A stretch of 52,837 nt of DNA. Source: Brevinematales bacterium. GTDB lineage: Bacteria > Spirochaetota > Brevinematia > Brevinematales > Thermospiraceae. Every line of letters begins with the position of its first letter. Position 1 is the first letter of the stretch. This document shows, one piece after another, positions 52,516-52,837 of the stretch. The stretch is from NCBI GenBank assembly GCA_026417555.1, contig JAOADA010000009.1:276-53112 (forward strand), written 5' to 3'. Made by a program: the position numbers and the translations under genes. The notes under the pieces were generated by a model. That model was not told where the DNA came from. It did not search any database and saw nothing but the letters and a program-made list of their open reading frames with translations.

Positions 52516-52837
52516 GGTAAACGATAATGGGTCATTCTTTGAATTGGTATCTGCATGTGAACAAGGGAATCTGAATGAAGTTCAACGCTTGGTAGAACAG
52601 CAAAGGTGGGATCCTTACGAATACGAAGAAGCGTTTATAGGAGCTGTGGCAAATGGTTCTCTTGATGTTGTGAGATACCTTTGTGAGAAGTGTGGTTGTG
52701 ATCCTTTTGATTCGGAGGGATATGCTTTGAGATTGGCTTTTGTCAAAGGGGATTTGGAGATTGTAAAATACTTTCTTGCTAAAAATATGGTAAGAGATCA
52801 AAAATTGATTGTAGATATAGTTACATATCTTGTAAAA
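52499..52837 (+). CDS. Ankyrin-repeat protein, cut at the right edge
   Basis: The visible 113 codons encode ankyrin-like helices: ELVSACEQGNLNEVQRLVEQ, then AFIGAVANGSLDVVRYLCEK, then ALRLAFVKGDLEIVKYFLAK, each spaced about 30 residues apart. The frame is open to the last base, so the C-terminus is missing. I chose ATG 52499 because GGGAGG lies 8 bp upstream; ATG 52493 is only 2 bp from it. Ankyrin repeats mediate protein binding. Its role with the two unknown genes before it is not evident. Confidence 0.75.
   Translation, partial: MVDITEVNDNGSFFELVSACEQGNLNEVQRLVEQQRWDPYEYEEAFIGAVANGSLDVVRYLCEKCGCDPFDSEGYALRLAFVKGDLEIVKYFLAKNMVRDQKLIVDIVTYLVK

Noticed and set aside
1-52837. CRISPR arrays, insertion sequences, prophage genes, attachment sites and riboswitches
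   Set aside because: I looked for regularly spaced repeats, transposase or integrase motifs, and conserved riboswitch cores and saw none. Short or divergent examples could be missed by eye.

Overview
The window is a gene-dense chromosomal segment of about 47% G+C by eye, apparently from a spirochaete, possibly a thermophilic Brevinematales-type lineage. This placement is an inference. It rests on an OmpL47-type repeat protein, many lipoproteins with spirochaete-like lipoboxes, a complete-looking K+-dependent membrane pyrophosphatase, an Rnf operon and a lone cheW. No rRNA, tRNA, CRISPR array, insertion sequence or prophage gene was recognised.

Region 1 (1-17435) is a surface-polysaccharide locus. 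Plus-strand genes encode a GT-C-like membrane protein, a GT61 enzyme, GDP-mannose 4,6-dehydratase and GDP-fucose synthase (a GDP-deoxyhexose pathway), several GT2 and GT4 glycosyltransferases, a DUF2304 protein, a two-helix Wzz-like protein and a large O-antigen ligase/polymerase-like protein. Many of these genes overlap by ATGA or GTGA. They meet tail to tail a minus-strand operon (lspA, GT4, Wzx-like flippase, GT4, GT2) driven by a consensus promoter next to the rnf promoter.

Region 2 (17569-22379) is an rnfCDGEA operon without rnfB, followed by about 500 bp with no convincing gene. Region 3 (22380-31859) holds cheW, an OmpL47-like secreted protein, folC, a lipoprotein, a polyprenol-phosphate mannosyltransferase-like enzyme, a YgjP-like metallopeptidase, two LptF/LptG-like membrane proteins, and an operon of two related secreted proteins plus a small lipoprotein.

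Region 4 (32084-46064) is largely housekeeping: rplU-prp-rpmA-dksA-like, hppA with a TrpX-like binding lipoprotein, a gyrA/parC-like gene, a HAD phosphatase, pheS-pheT, and lemA with a DUF2207 protein. Region 5 (46105-51915) is an alpha-glucan operon: a LacI regulator, a GH31 lipoprotein and a GH13 lipoprotein. Two identical perfect 20-bp palindromes lie at the promoter and at the start of the GH31 gene. Region 6 (51916-52837) is more A+T-rich and accessory-looking: two unrecognised small genes and an ankyrin-repeat gene cut by the window edge.

The best leads for something unusual are the duplicated LacI operator, the Rnf operon lacking rnfB with a Ser at the RnfD flavin site, a Prp protease beside an L27 with no pre-peptide, and the unknown cassette at the right end. 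I do not see a complete, clearly new defence or biosynthetic system.
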